Below are positions 16,763 through 25,581 of a stretch of DNA of 64,000 nt, piece by piece (position 1 is the first letter of the stretch; each line of letters starts with the position of its first letter). The notes beneath the pieces are model-generated. The model was not told the origin of the DNA and did not search any database. It was given only the letters and a program-made list of their open reading frames with translations. The position numbers and the translations under genes were made by a program. Source of the stretch: Oceanobacillus arenosus (GTDB lineage Bacteria; Bacillota; Bacilli; Bacillales; Amphibacillaceae); contig NZ_PIOC01000017.1 in assembly GCF_003369575.1 (NCBI RefSeq), positions 1 through 64,000 of the forward strand, read 5' to 3'.

Positions 16763-16873
16763 TGTGAATGAATCACATGGTATTATCACCTAAATAAGTT
16801 CTAATTCTGAAAACGATGTCATTTTGTGAAGTAAATCACATTACTTGAAGTTAACCTTCATTTTTGGTAATAA
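16763..16873 (+). promoter_or_regulatory. Promoter with two CRP/FNR-type palindromes
   Basis: TGTGA-N5-TCACA (16763-16777) and the consensus-spaced TGTGA-N6-TCACA (16825-16840) lie upstream of TTGAAG (16845-16850) and TAATAA (16868-16873, spacer 17). The second site directly abuts the -35 region. The half-sites match those of Fnr and ArcR-like regulators in Bacilli. Oxygen or redox control of the FMN reductase gene is inferred. Confidence 0.6.
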
Positions 16874-16920
16874 TAATACTATTGTAGAAAAAAGAACATA
16901 ACAAAATGGAGGAACAGAGA

Positions 16921-17472
16921 ATGAAAATAGTAGCAATGGTAGGAGCTAACCGAAAAGATTCATATAATATGCATCTCGTGAAGTATATGCAAAAGAGATA
17001 TACAGATAAATTGGAAATTGAGATTTTACCAATTGACCAACTTCCAATGTATAATCAAGATGATGAAATGGATCCTCCAGCATTGGTAAAAGAAATTAGA
17101 GAGAAAATCAAAAATAGTGATGGTATTTTATTCGCGACACCTGAATATAATGCATCTATTTCTGCAGTACTAAAAAACGCAATCGACTGGTTCTCAAGAG
17201 TTGAGAAGGTAATGATCAATAAGCCTGCAATGATTGTCGGAGCATCAATGGGGGCATTAGGAACAGTTAAGGCGCAAATGCAGCTTCGTCAAATATTGAA
17301 TGCACCTGGTGTATCAACATTAACTTTACCAGGTAATGAAGTCTTCGTTGGATCCGTGCATGAAAAGATTGATCAAAACGGTGTATTAACAGATGAGCCA
17401 ACAATTCAATTTATCGATATGGTTATTGACAACTATATTGATTGGATTGAAAAAACAAAAGTATATAGCTAA
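16921..17472 (+). CDS. NADPH-dependent FMN reductase / azoreductase-like flavoprotein
   Basis: 183 residues, flavodoxin-like fold. FMN-binding motifs are visible: VGANRKDSYN (phosphate loop), TPEYNASISAVLKNAIDW (isoalloxazine loop) and VGASMGALG. This matches the YhdA/chromate reductase class that reduces FMN, quinones, azo dyes or chromate with NADPH. ATG at 16921 is chosen since GGAGG begins within the upstream ATG at 16906. The upstream FNR-like sites suggest redox regulation. Confidence 0.9.
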   Translation: MKIVAMVGANRKDSYNMHLVKYMQKRYTDKLEIEILPIDQLPMYNQDDEMDPPALVKEIREKIKNSDGILFATPEYNASISAVLKNAIDWFSRVEKVMINKPAMIVGASMGALGTVKAQMQLRQILNAPGVSTLTLPGNEVFVGSVHEKIDQNGVLTDEPTIQFIDMVIDNYIDWIEKTKVYS

Positions 17473-17479
17473 TGAAAAT

Positions 17480-17519
17480 AACTTGTTCGGGAAATGGTTT
17501 TCTCTCGGGCAAGTTTTTT
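17480..17519 (+). terminator. Terminator
   Basis: Stem AACTTGTTCG/CGGGCAAGTT (two G-U pairs) with a T-run. Confidence 0.8.
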
Positions 17520-17607
17520 AATATGGGGAAAATACTCAATTCATTAAATTCCTCTTCCTGGTAATACTAATAAATGCAAAATTAACCAAAGGAAGGGTAG
17601 ATACAAA

Positions 17608-18315
17608 ATGAAAAAATACTTATTGATTGTATTGGCTTTCGTATTCACATTGCTATTCACATCACAGGTTTCCGCGAATACAGAAAGTACTGTGCATGAT
17701 GAAATGGTCTGGCATGAAGGGGAAGCGCATGATCGCTCTTTTAAAAGCGAGGCATTATTAAAGCTTCATGCGATAGAGCTTGGAATTGAAATAGAAGGCA
17801 AGGATATGGAAGCCTTATCCAAGGAAGTTCATGAAGGAATGCTGATGAAGAAGGCAGCAGAGCTTGGGATTGAGACGGAAGGAAGAGATTTAGAAGAATT
17901 AGGGAAAGAAGTACATCAAATGATGTTGATGAAAAAAGCAGAGGCATTTGGCATTCAGACAAAAGGAAAAGACATGAAGGCAATTGCAAAAGAGGTTGAC
18001 GAAGCAAGAATTAAGCAAATGGCTGCAAAGTTAGGAATAAAAACAGAGGGCAAGGACATGAAGACATTAAGAAATGAAGTTATGGAAACATATCTAAGGT
18101 CGGAAGCGGAGAAATTAGGGATACTTACAGCTGATAAAGATTCGAAAGCGCTAGCGCGGGAAATTCAAAAAGCGAAAGTATTAAAAGCTGCAGATAAACT
18201 AGGAATCGAGGTAAAGAATAAAGATACAGAGCAGCTATTAGATGAGATTATTACCAATCATTTGGAGAAAGCCAAGGAACTTAAAGTATATCCATTTGAT
18301 CGGAAAAAGGAATAG
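17608..18315 (+). CDS. Secreted protein with six tandem 28-residue helical repeats
   Basis: 235 residues. A classical signal peptide (1-23, ending VSANTES) is followed by a His/Glu-rich linker and six repeats of 28 residues from about 49 to 215. Consensus is A-x-x-[LF]GI-x-[TI]-x-[GD]-[KR]-D-[ML]-x-x-L-x-x-E[VI], then a helical linker. Each repeat looks like two short helices around a GI.TEGKD turn, similar in size to SAP or LysM-adjacent helical repeats, but I do not recognise the family. Probably released or wall-associated; function unknown. It has AAAGGAAGGGT upstream and no coupled neighbour. Confidence 0.78.
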   Translation: MKKYLLIVLAFVFTLLFTSQVSANTESTVHDEMVWHEGEAHDRSFKSEALLKLHAIELGIEIEGKDMEALSKEVHEGMLMKKAAELGIETEGRDLEELGKEVHQMMLMKKAEAFGIQTKGKDMKAIAKEVDEARIKQMAAKLGIKTEGKDMKTLRNEVMETYLRSEAEKLGILTADKDSKALAREIQKAKVLKAADKLGIEVKNKDTEQLLDEIITNHLEKAKELKVYPFDRKKE

Positions 18316-18421
18316 GTTTAGTACCACTTATGTAGTCAGAAATGCGGATATACTTTCTTTACTACCAAAAAAAGATGGTAATGCGCTTCGAAAGATGGTA
18401 TGATTACGTAGCGATGAGCTG

Positions 18422-18523
18422 GTTTGTGTAAGACGAGGAACAACGTACTACATGTGAATGTGAACACATGGTTCTCTCGCCACAAACAATCGAAAACGTC
18501 TATATTTATATAGGCGTTTTTTT
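18422..18523 (+). ncRNA. Candidate structured RNA ending in an intrinsic terminator
   Basis: A nested stem with three tiers: GTTTGTG/CACAAAC (18422-28 with 18481-87), CGAGGAAC/GTTC-T-CTCG (18434-41 with 18471-79) and CATGTG/CACATG (18451-56 with 18465-70). A terminator follows: AAAACGTCTATA/TATAGGCGTTTT plus T-run (18493-18523). It lies in the 350 bp between the repeat-protein gene and the aldo/keto reductase gene. It could be the 3' part of a riboswitch-like leader or a small RNA; no known class fits. Confidence 0.45.
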
Positions 18524-18668
18524 ATGCTTAAAAACGTATGCTGTCACTAAAATCCTGGTAATTTATCGTTTTCAAAACTCTTTCGTTATTCAGTTAAGAA
18601 AAAATATTCCTAACAAAATAACGCTTTCCATGCTAAACTACAAGTATAATCGGAAAGAGGTGACCATT

Positions 18669-19586
18669 ATGAAGAAAATAACATTAGGTACTAGTAATTT
18701 AGAGGTTTCAAACATATCGTTGGGCTGTATGCGCCTTGGCAAGCTAGAAGTAAATGAAGCAGCTGAAGTTATCCATAATGCGCTAGAACTTGGAATTGAT
18801 TTTTTTGATCATGCAGATATTTATGCCGGTGGGAAGTCAGAAGAAATCTTTGCAGAAGCAATAGAGATGCGTCCGTCTGTTCGAGAGCAAATTTTCATTC
18901 AAACAAAAGCTGGAATCCGCGAGGGCTATTTTGACTTTTCGAAAGAGCATATTTTGGAAGCGGTAGATGGTAGCTTGACACGTTTGAAAACGGATTATGT
19001 CGATAGCCTATTACTTCACCGCCCAGATGCACTAATGGAACCAGAAGAGGTGGCCGAAGCATTCACGATTTTAAAGGATAGTGGAAAAGTCCGTCATTTC
19101 GGTGTAAGCAATCAAAATCCGATGCAAATTGAATTGTTAAAGAAGTACATAAATCAGGATTTGATTGTGAACCAATTGCAATTTAGTGTCATGCATACTG
19201 GGATGATAGATGCTGGAATTCATGTAAATACAAAACACGAGAATTCGATTAATCGAGATGGAAGTATTCTTGATTACAGTAGATTGCATAGCATGACAAT
19301 TCAAGCATGGTCACCATTCCAACACGGATATTTCGGTGGTGTGTTCATCGATAATGAGCAATTTCCTGAGGTTAACGAAAAGCTAGAAGAAATTGGTGAA
19401 AAGTATGGCGTGAATAAATCAGCTATAGCGACAGCTTGGATATTAAGACATCCAGCGAAAATTCAACCAATCGTCGGTACAATGAATTTGGAACGTTTAT
19501 CAAATATTGCGAAAGCAAATGAGATCGAGTTAACCAGGAAAGAATGGTATGAAATTTATCTTGCAGCAGGTAACAATCTTCCTTAA
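18669..19586 (+). CDS. Aldo/keto reductase (YdhF-like)
   Basis: 305 residues, TIM-barrel NADPH-dependent oxidoreductase. The catalytic tetrad is visible: Asp in FFDHADIY, Tyr in IYAGGKSE, Lys in FIQTKAG and His in SLLLHRPD. The C-terminal NADPH site is IVGTMNLERL. ATG at 18669 has AAAGAGGTGA ahead; the open frame upstream has no ribosome site and crosses a terminator. Substrate unknown, general carbonyl reduction. Confidence 0.92.
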   Translation: MKKITLGTSNLEVSNISLGCMRLGKLEVNEAAEVIHNALELGIDFFDHADIYAGGKSEEIFAEAIEMRPSVREQIFIQTKAGIREGYFDFSKEHILEAVDGSLTRLKTDYVDSLLLHRPDALMEPEEVAEAFTILKDSGKVRHFGVSNQNPMQIELLKKYINQDLIVNQLQFSVMHTGMIDAGIHVNTKHENSINRDGSILDYSRLHSMTIQAWSPFQHGYFGGVFIDNEQFPEVNEKLEEIGEKYGVNKSAIATAWILRHPAKIQPIVGTMNLERLSNIAKANEIELTRKEWYEIYLAAGNNLP

Positions 19587-19705
19587 TACTTGAAAATGCA
19601 ATTTGTCATGAAATCGTTAGTCAAATTAATATTGTCTTTTCTGTAACCAGCAGGCCACATATTTTCATATAGTGATATGTAGGCTTTAAGACTGGAGGGG
19701 AAAAT

Positions 19706-20365
19706 ATGTATCCAAACTATCCATTTATGCAAAGCGATAACCGGTATGTGGGAAGTCCTTATGGAACGTATGCATATTATGATCATCAACGTGCATATCC
19801 CAATAATGCTTTTTCAGAAGAACGAAAGCAGACGGTGAGAGGGCAGGCGACATGGACATATGGTGGACAAGTAACACAATGTGGGATTCACTGGTCGACT
19901 AACGAATATATGACAGCGGCTGTTGGTAGAAATTCTCCTTATCGCTGTGGGCAAACGCTTAAAATCAAAAACCTTTCTTCTGCAACCCCAAGAGAAATAT
20001 TAGTAACTGTAGTGGACCAGGTTGCAAGCTATCCAGCAAATAAAATCAATTTGCAAAGAAGGGCGTTTGAAGCTTTAGGTGCAAATCCAGAAGTTGGAAT
20101 TATCGAGATTGAAATCACCCCGTCCCCACAATTAGAAGAAGAAAAATGGGGAAAATATTTGTTGGAGGTCGCACAAGCTGCATATCCTGGCTATAAAGTA
20201 ACCGAATATAATACAATTGAGAAGGCAAACCTGTCAGGCAAGCAAAGAAAAGAGACGTATGAGTTTTTATTGGATTCTCCTCAAGGAAAACTAAAAATAC
20301 AAGGAAACGTTATTTATAATCCTACTACAAATCGGGTTATTTCCTTTGATCTCAAGGAAGTTTAA
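19706..20365 (+). CDS. DPBB/expansin-like protein with C-terminal DUF3889-type domain
   Basis: 219 residues. A Tyr/Pro-rich N-terminus (MYPNYPFMQSDNRYVGSPYG) suggests a coat or surface protein. Residues 45-130 form a double-psi beta-barrel (RlpA/expansin-like) with QATWTYGGQVTQCG and PYRCGQTLKI, including a likely disulfide pair. The last 75 residues fit the DUF3889 domain (EKWGKYLLEVAQAAYPGYKV). There is no signal peptide, which fits a spore or mother-cell location; this is inference. ACTGGAGGGG precedes the ATG. Confidence 0.8.
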   Translation: MYPNYPFMQSDNRYVGSPYGTYAYYDHQRAYPNNAFSEERKQTVRGQATWTYGGQVTQCGIHWSTNEYMTAAVGRNSPYRCGQTLKIKNLSSATPREILVTVVDQVASYPANKINLQRRAFEALGANPEVGIIEIEITPSPQLEEEKWGKYLLEVAQAAYPGYKVTEYNTIEKANLSGKQRKETYEFLLDSPQGKLKIQGNVIYNPTTNRVISFDLKEV

Positions 20366-20402
20366 AATTCTCTTGGTAGGATTATTTTGTTGCAATTTAG
20401 AC

Positions 20403-20700
20403 AAAGTGTGGACTACTTTAATATGCTAAGGGCTCTCGGACCATTCGCTCCAGAAATACACTACGCTTTTCGCGGGGAGCTGGTGAGCCTACTTCACGCT
20501 GTCGCGTTTCATAGTCTCACCTAGGCTCTTCTTCCCGCAGAAGTCTCCGTGTATTTCTTCCGCTGGGGTTGGAAAAAATCTTATAAAAAGAGTAACTTGC
20601 CACTGACAATCGACGTAATTGTAGTGAAAGAATGAAACTCACGTGTGAATAGCAATTACTGTCTAGATCTGAAATTAAAATTATCACTAGTCCACACTTT
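20403..20700. repeat. Dispersed hairpin-rich repeat, copy 1, with 13 bp terminal inverted repeats
   Basis: Bounded by AAAGTGTGGACTA (20403-20415) and its exact complement TAGTCCACACTTT (20688-20700). The interior holds a long imperfect hairpin module from CCAGAAATACACTACGC to GTGTATTTCTTCCGCTG, with a GAGCTGGTGAGCC/CTCACCTAGGCTC inner stem. The same module occurs at 55,944-56,090 and partly, inverted, at 30,605-30,650. It has no coding capacity and looks like a MITE or REP-type element lying between two genes. Confidence 0.72.
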
Positions 20701-20789
20701 ATATCGATTTATCATCACCGCACATTAATTGGATGGTAGCAATCTTTCAGAAAAACTACTCTTAGAGGTCTAGGTTTAGAAAACAAAGA

Positions 20790-20833
20790 AAAAGCTTGGG
20801 AGAAAGGTTCTACAACCTATCTTCCGAGCTTTT
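20790..20833 (-). terminator. Terminator of pdxK
   Basis: On the minus strand AAAAGCTCGG pairs with CCAAGCTTTT, followed by T-rich sequence, just past the pdxK stop. Confidence 0.8.
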
Positions 20834-20834
20834 A

Positions 20835-21647
20835 TTAATTTTTTACTTCGACGCCATATTTCGTATATGCACCATGCATTACGGAACCAACATATTGGTT
20901 AAGCGCAAAGCCATGTTTAATTGCTGCAGTTACAAATGCTTTCGCAGCAATGACAGATTCTTTAGCGGACTTTCCTTGTGCTAAATTCGCAGTGATAGCT
21001 GCCGCAAAAGTACATCCTGCACCGTGATTATAGGTTGTATCGATTTTATCTTCTTCTAAAAGCGTAAATTCCTCACCATCATAGAATAGATCAACAGCTT
21101 TCTCATGATCTAATGCTTTTCCGCCTTTGATTACAACATTCTTAGCGCCAAGCTCATGAATTTTTACTGCTGCTTCTTTCATTCCTTCAATCGTTTTGAT
21201 TGGACCAGTCCCTGCTAATTGGCCTGCTTCGAATAAGTTAGGTGTAGTAACGAGGGATCGAGGAAGTAGTAATTCCCGCATTGCATCCGTATTTTCTGGT
21301 TGAAGCACCTCGTCTTCACCTTTACATACCATAACAGGATCAAGTACATAATTAGTTAATTTATATTCATCAATTTTATGTGCAGCAAGCTCGATAATTG
21401 GAACACTGCCAAGCATTCCTGATTTCGCCGCGTCAACGCCAACTGAAAGAATCGTATCTAGTTGCTTTTCAACTAACTCTGTTTCAATTGGTGTAACATT
21501 ATGATGCCAACCTTTTGGATTCATTGTTACAACACAAGTTAAAGCGGTCATACCATATACATCATGCTCTTGAAATGTTTTCAAATCGGCAGCCTGTCCA
21601 GCCCCACCACTAGAATCTGATCCAGCAATTGTTAATGTTTTTTTCAT
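20835..21647 (-). CDS. pdxK: Pyridoxine/pyridoxal/pyridoxamine kinase (bacillus ThiD-like PdxK)
   Basis: 270 residues, ribokinase-fold kinase of the ThiD/PdxK group. It starts with TIAGSDSSGGAGQAADLKTF and has the anion-hole/catalytic motif NHGAGCTFAAA. The Cys in that motif is typical of the bacillus PdxK type, which phosphorylates pyridoxal, rather than ThiD of thiamine synthesis. AGGGGGATAGCAACA precedes ATG. It stands alone on the minus strand. An HMP/HMP-P kinase role cannot be fully excluded. Confidence 0.88.
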   Translation of the reverse strand: MKKTLTIAGSDSSGGAGQAADLKTFQEHDVYGMTALTCVVTMNPKGWHHNVTPIETELVEKQLDTILSVGVDAAKSGMLGSVPIIELAAHKIDEYKLTNYVLDPVMVCKGEDEVLQPENTDAMRELLLPRSLVTTPNLFEAGQLAGTGPIKTIEGMKEAAVKIHELGAKNVVIKGGKALDHEKAVDLFYDGEEFTLLEEDKIDTTYNHGAGCTFAAAITANLAQGKSAKESVIAAKAFVTAAIKHGFALNQYVGSVMHGAYTKYGVEVKN

Positions 21648-21745
21648 TGTTGCTATCCCCCTAATTGTTACTGTATATCAATACAATCTTATCATTTGGA
21701 ATGATGCTTTTAGTGCATAAATTTTCTAATATTAAAAACTATAAA

Positions 21746-21769
21746 CCTTTTACATCAAAGTGTAAAGGG
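21746..21769 (-). terminator. Hairpin after the C45-like gene
   Basis: Nine-pair stem CCCTTTACA/TGTAAAAGG with loop CTTTGA on the minus strand, followed by a weak TTTA run. Likely terminator of the C45 peptidase-like gene. Confidence 0.55.
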
Positions 21770-21801
21770 AAGGGCTATTTCCATTTAGAAACTATAATAA
21801 T

Positions 21802-22848
21802 TCATACGACCTCGACATTCGCAAAGGCCGTACTGGAATGAAGTCCTCCCTTGATTCGCGTCACATTTAGGTTTTCGCCGTTTAACCATTTATTAAAATC
21901 AAAAATTAGTGGCAGACGATCGCCACCTAATGCAAACCATGCCTTCATCTCTTTTGGAAAGTAAGCAGCAGTATGGATTGTTCCAGCCCATGCCCCATAT
22001 TTTTTGGAAAACACCTGTTTATCGATATCGTTCATCATTTGGTAGGCGGTGTAAGGATTAACAACCGTATGCTGTTGTTGCTTCATTACTGCCTGTCTCT
22101 CAATCGATTCATCCATTCGATAACGATTTTCCTCTGTTAATTGTTCGAAATGGTTGGTGCAAATATTACCAGCATATGCAGTAACGATTCGAGGGGAAGC
22201 TTCGACAATCATCGACTTCCCGCTTTTATCTTGTAGCACATAGCTAAATGTATGGCGATGGGGAATTTCTTTCAACAAATCAATTGCTTCATCTACGCTC
22301 GCACATGTCTCTAAAATAATTCGACCAATCATATTGCAGACAAATCCATTACTAGATTTCATTCGGTTGACAAAATTATATCCCATAGTAAGGCCCTTTT
22401 CATTCATGCCATCCGTTCTGCCTGTAATTTGCATGGTGGGACCAATCACTGCGTACCCCTGATCTGTTGGTTGATAAAGTGCATACCGACCTTCATAGGT
22501 AATAGGAGCATTATCATAGTTCCGAATTAAATAATCGTTACTAGTGAAAATGGAACAGCCACTTCTGCCGTATTCCAAATAATATCCCCCGAACTCTCGA
22601 ATCGTCTCCTCCATGGTTAATTGGAGGGCATCACCAAGTCCATAAAGCTCGTCCATGACTCCAGGGGCAAATTTCTTTATTGCCTGTGTTACTTCATCTT
22701 GATTGATTAAATAATGGCGCCATCTGCCATCTTTTTGTTTTTGCCGGTTCGATAATAGAAGCGAATTCTTGATTTCTTCACCTTGCATATATCCAAAATC
22801 ATAATGATTGCCTCGGTATTGAATAATGTCACTATATACTTGTTTCAA
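21802..22848 (-). CDS. C45 peptidase / acyltransferase-like Ntn-hydrolase
   Basis: 348 residues of the linear-amide hydrolase group (acyl-CoA:6-APA acyltransferase, choloylglycine hydrolase-like). The autoproteolysis or nucleophile Cys lies in GRSGCSIF (about residue 97), followed by RNYDN, TGRTDGMNEKGL and the NHF region. Members cleave or form amide bonds on small molecules; substrate unknown. The start is TTG with GAGGG seven bases ahead. Alone on the minus strand between pdxK and the divergent amidase gene. Confidence 0.85.
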   Translation of the reverse strand: MKQVYSDIIQYRGNHYDFGYMQGEEIKNSLLLSNRQKQKDGRWRHYLINQDEVTQAIKKFAPGVMDELYGLGDALQLTMEETIREFGGYYLEYGRSGCSIFTSNDYLIRNYDNAPITYEGRYALYQPTDQGYAVIGPTMQITGRTDGMNEKGLTMGYNFVNRMKSSNGFVCNMIGRIILETCASVDEAIDLLKEIPHRHTFSYVLQDKSGKSMIVEASPRIVTAYAGNICTNHFEQLTEENRYRMDESIERQAVMKQQQHTVVNPYTAYQMMNDIDKQVFSKKYGAWAGTIHTAAYFPKEMKAWFALGGDRLPLIFDFNKWLNGENLNVTRIKGGLHSSTAFANVEVV

Positions 22849-23020
22849 TAAGTATCCCTCATCTATTTTGTAATTAATCTAAGCGTACTTTATGAAAGCA
22901 TGAAAGAAAATAAATATGCTTACGCATTTAGATAGGTTATCCAAGTTTGAAGGAAAAAGCATGCTGGAAATAGAATATTTATTAATAGAAGAAATAGATT
23001 ATTTTCAAGGAGAATTTATA

Positions 23021-24478
23021 ATGAAAAATCCAAATGTAGAAATCGAGTGGCTACTTGAAATAACGATTGAGGAGCTTCAAGAAAAACTGAAGAATTTTGA
23101 GGTAACTTCTGAAGAAATTGTAAGAATGCTTTTAAATCGAATAGCGAATTATGACCAGTCGGGACCATCCATAAATTCCTTTATCGAAGTAAATCCTGAA
23201 GCAATCCATATCGCAAGGGCACTTGATTATGAACGAAAAACAACAGGGAGCAGGGGTATTTTGCACGGGATTCCCGTTGCAATAAAAGATAATATCGATA
23301 CAGCTGACAAGATGCATACGAGTTCTGGTTCACTAGTATTAGCAGAATCCTATGCAAGTAAAGATGCATTTTTAGTTGAAAAGTTAAGGCAAGCAGGTGC
23401 AATTATTCTTGGGAAAACGAATTTAACAGAATGGGCACATTTTATTGCAGAGGACATGCCCTCTGGTTACAGTTCGCGAGGTGGGAAGACGTCGAATCCT
23501 TATGGTGCACAATTCTCGGTTGGTGGGTCTAGCTCTGGCTCAGGGGCAGCGATTGCTGCAAACTTCGCTGTCGTATCAGTCGGCACGGAAACATCTGGCT
23601 CTATCCTTAGTCCAGCTAGCCAGAATGGGATTGTTGGCATCAAGCCAACATTGGGCTTAGTAAGTCGCAGTGGCATCATTCCGATTTCCCATAACCAAGA
23701 CACGGCAGGACCAATGGCAAGGACTGTAAGGGATGCGGCAATCTTACTGAATGTACTCATGGGTATGGACCCGAATGATCCAGTAACATGCAGTAATCCG
23801 TTAGGCAATGTTAATTTTACTAGCTTTCTTAAAGTAAATGGGCTTAGGGGAAAACGGATTGGAATTGCTCGCGAGCCTTTCTTTGACAAACTAAGTAAGG
23901 AAAAGGTTTCGATTATGGAGCAAGCAATTGAGGAAGTTCAGCAACTGGGTGCGGATGTGATTGACCCAATCGTGATTCCATTCGTTGAAAAAATTGATGA
24001 TATAAATGTCATGATTCATGATTTCAAAAGTGATGTCAATGCATATTTGAAAACAACCGACCCATCTCTAGGTATCCGGAGCTTGAAAGACGTAATTGCC
24101 AAAAATGAAGCAATTGGTGAAAAGACGTTAAAATATGGTCAAAGTACTTTGTTGCAAGCAGAAGAGACAAGTGGTACATTAACAGAACCATTGTACCTAG
24201 AAAGTTTATTGAATGACGCGATTTACTCAAGGGAAAAAGGAATCGACGCAGTAATGAACGAGTATTCATTAGATGCAATTGTATTTCCAGATTACAAAGG
24301 TGCCTTGCTAACTGCTAAGGCAGGATATCCATCAATCAATGTTCCAGCTGGTTTTACTGCAACTGGTGAACCTGTAGGCATTACATTCACTGCAAAAGCA
24401 TATCAAGAACCAATACTATTGGAAATTGCCTATTCCTATGAACAAGGAACGAAACACCGAAAGCCGCCAGTGCTATGA
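23021..24478 (+). CDS. Amidase signature family enzyme
   Basis: 485 residues with the Ser-cisSer-Lys catalytic triad: Lys in VAIKDNIDT, cis-Ser in the GGSSSGSGA loop and nucleophile Ser in GTETSGSILSPAS. Length and C-terminus (TEYSYEQGTKHRKPP-like ending) match the stand-alone amidases and not GatA, which sits with gatC/gatB. AAGGAGAA six bases ahead of ATG 23021 decides the start. Substrate unknown. Confidence 0.92.
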   Translation: MKNPNVEIEWLLEITIEELQEKLKNFEVTSEEIVRMLLNRIANYDQSGPSINSFIEVNPEAIHIARALDYERKTTGSRGILHGIPVAIKDNIDTADKMHTSSGSLVLAESYASKDAFLVEKLRQAGAIILGKTNLTEWAHFIAEDMPSGYSSRGGKTSNPYGAQFSVGGSSSGSGAAIAANFAVVSVGTETSGSILSPASQNGIVGIKPTLGLVSRSGIIPISHNQDTAGPMARTVRDAAILLNVLMGMDPNDPVTCSNPLGNVNFTSFLKVNGLRGKRIGIAREPFFDKLSKEKVSIMEQAIEEVQQLGADVIDPIVIPFVEKIDDINVMIHDFKSDVNAYLKTTDPSLGIRSLKDVIAKNEAIGEKTLKYGQSTLLQAEETSGTLTEPLYLESLLNDAIYSREKGIDAVMNEYSLDAIVFPDYKGALLTAKAGYPSINVPAGFTATGEPVGITFTAKAYQEPILLEIAYSYEQGTKHRKPPVL

Positions 24479-24533
24479 TAAATTAGACAAAAACTGGGAA
24501 GTGCCAGGCACCCCTAAATAGGAGGGAAAAATA

Positions 24534-24749
24534 ATGGCTGAATTAAAATATGAAATTATTGAAACAGTTGGTGTGCTATCTGAATCACCAAAAGGATGGA
24601 CGAAGGAGTTAAACCTTGTCAGTTGGAATGGAAGGGACCCAAAATACGACTTGAGAGATTGGGCACCAAATAAAGAGAAGATGGGGAAAGGGATTACATT
24701 AACAGAGGAAGAATTGAAGAGCTTAAAATCAATACTAACCAATTTTTGA
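24534..24749 (+). CDS. YdbC/PC4-like single-stranded nucleic-acid-binding protein
   Basis: 71 residues of the YdbC family, which has the PC4 fold and binds single-stranded DNA in the one characterised member known to me. Motifs: GWTKELNLVSWNGRDPKYDLRDW and MGKGITLTEEEL. TAGGAGGGAAAAATA precedes ATG. It follows the amidase gene by 55 bases. Confidence 0.88.
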   Translation: MAELKYEIIETVGVLSESPKGWTKELNLVSWNGRDPKYDLRDWAPNKEKMGKGITLTEEELKSLKSILTNF

Positions 24750-24849
24750 CTAGATCATTTCTAACCCTAAGAGCTAAGGATGAAATGCCTGGCTGTTAGG
24801 GGGCTAAAAAAACAATCTACAATTTTTTATAAAAAATATTAAAAAAGTA

Positions 24850-24881
24850 TTGTACTCATCGAAAATATGTGTTACTATAAT
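24850..24881 (+). promoter_or_regulatory. Promoter of tRNA-Lys
   Basis: TTGTAC (24850-24855) and TACTAT/TATAAT (24873-24881) end about 20 bases before the tRNA. The spacer is 17 or 20 depending on which -10 is used. Confidence 0.6.
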
Positions 24882-24900
24882 CTAGTCGCTTCAATGACAC

Positions 24901-24973
<73 letters not shown>

Positions 24974-24979
24974 TCAATA

Positions 24980-25022
24980 AAAGGGCTAGAATAGGCTATA
25001 TTGCTTATTCTAGCCTTTTTTT
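24980..25022 (+). terminator. Terminator of tRNA-Lys
   Basis: Long stem AAGGGCTAGAATA/TATTCTAGCCTT (one wobble region near the loop) with a seven-base T-run. Confidence 0.9.
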
Positions 25023-25118
25023 AGCTTGCGTTTCTTTTGCGAAATGTATCCATTCCTAATAAAATAATAAACATAAGTAACTAGAAAATTGAAATGATAA
25101 CTTCACTAGGAGGCGTAT

Positions 25119-25508
25119 ATGAAAGACTTTATTATGCTTATGGCAGAAATTGTAAATGAGATTCATGACATATTAAACGAGATGTTTGGGTTACATATGA
25201 CTGATAAAGAGCTTCATTTCTGGGTTATTGGGATTGTTGGTATGGTCACCTTCTTTATTGTTTATTTTCTATTTAAACTGATAGAAAAAATGAAATGGAG
25301 TATCACGATTTACGCGTTCATCTATACATTTACCGGGATGACTGTTCTCGTATTTGCAATTGAACTGCAGCAAGCAATTACGAATCGGGGAAATATGGAA
25401 TTTGCTGATGCGATAGCTGGATTAAAGGGATTTCTAGTCTTATTTGTCATTTATGCGCTCATCGCCCTCATCCTTTATACTATAAAAAAATTTATCGGCA
25501 AGAGATAG
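25119..25508 (+). CDS. Small membrane protein, about three TM helices
   Basis: 129 residues with hydrophobic segments at about 31-52, 60-82 and 101-122, an acidic N-terminus and a Lys/Arg C-terminus. No family recognised. ACTAGGAGGCGTAT precedes the ATG. No neighbour is close enough for an operon. Confidence 0.72.
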   Translation: MKDFIMLMAEIVNEIHDILNEMFGLHMTDKELHFWVIGIVGMVTFFIVYFLFKLIEKMKWSITIYAFIYTFTGMTVLVFAIELQQAITNRGNMEFADAIAGLKGFLVLFVIYALIALILYTIKKFIGKR

Positions 25509-25581
25509 GGGGAATGTTTTCTTTTTATCTTCTTAGGATATTACTATAGAGATAAACAAGAAAATTTTTGAGGTGAAATAG

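Noticed and set aside
20796-20984. Plus-strand frame of 62 codons
   Set aside because: It overlaps the pdxK terminator and coding region on the other strand and has no ribosome site.
24766-24810. Hairpin after the YdbC gene (CCCTAA ... TTAGGG)
   Set aside because: Arms pair imperfectly and no T-run follows on the plus strand, so a terminator is not supported.
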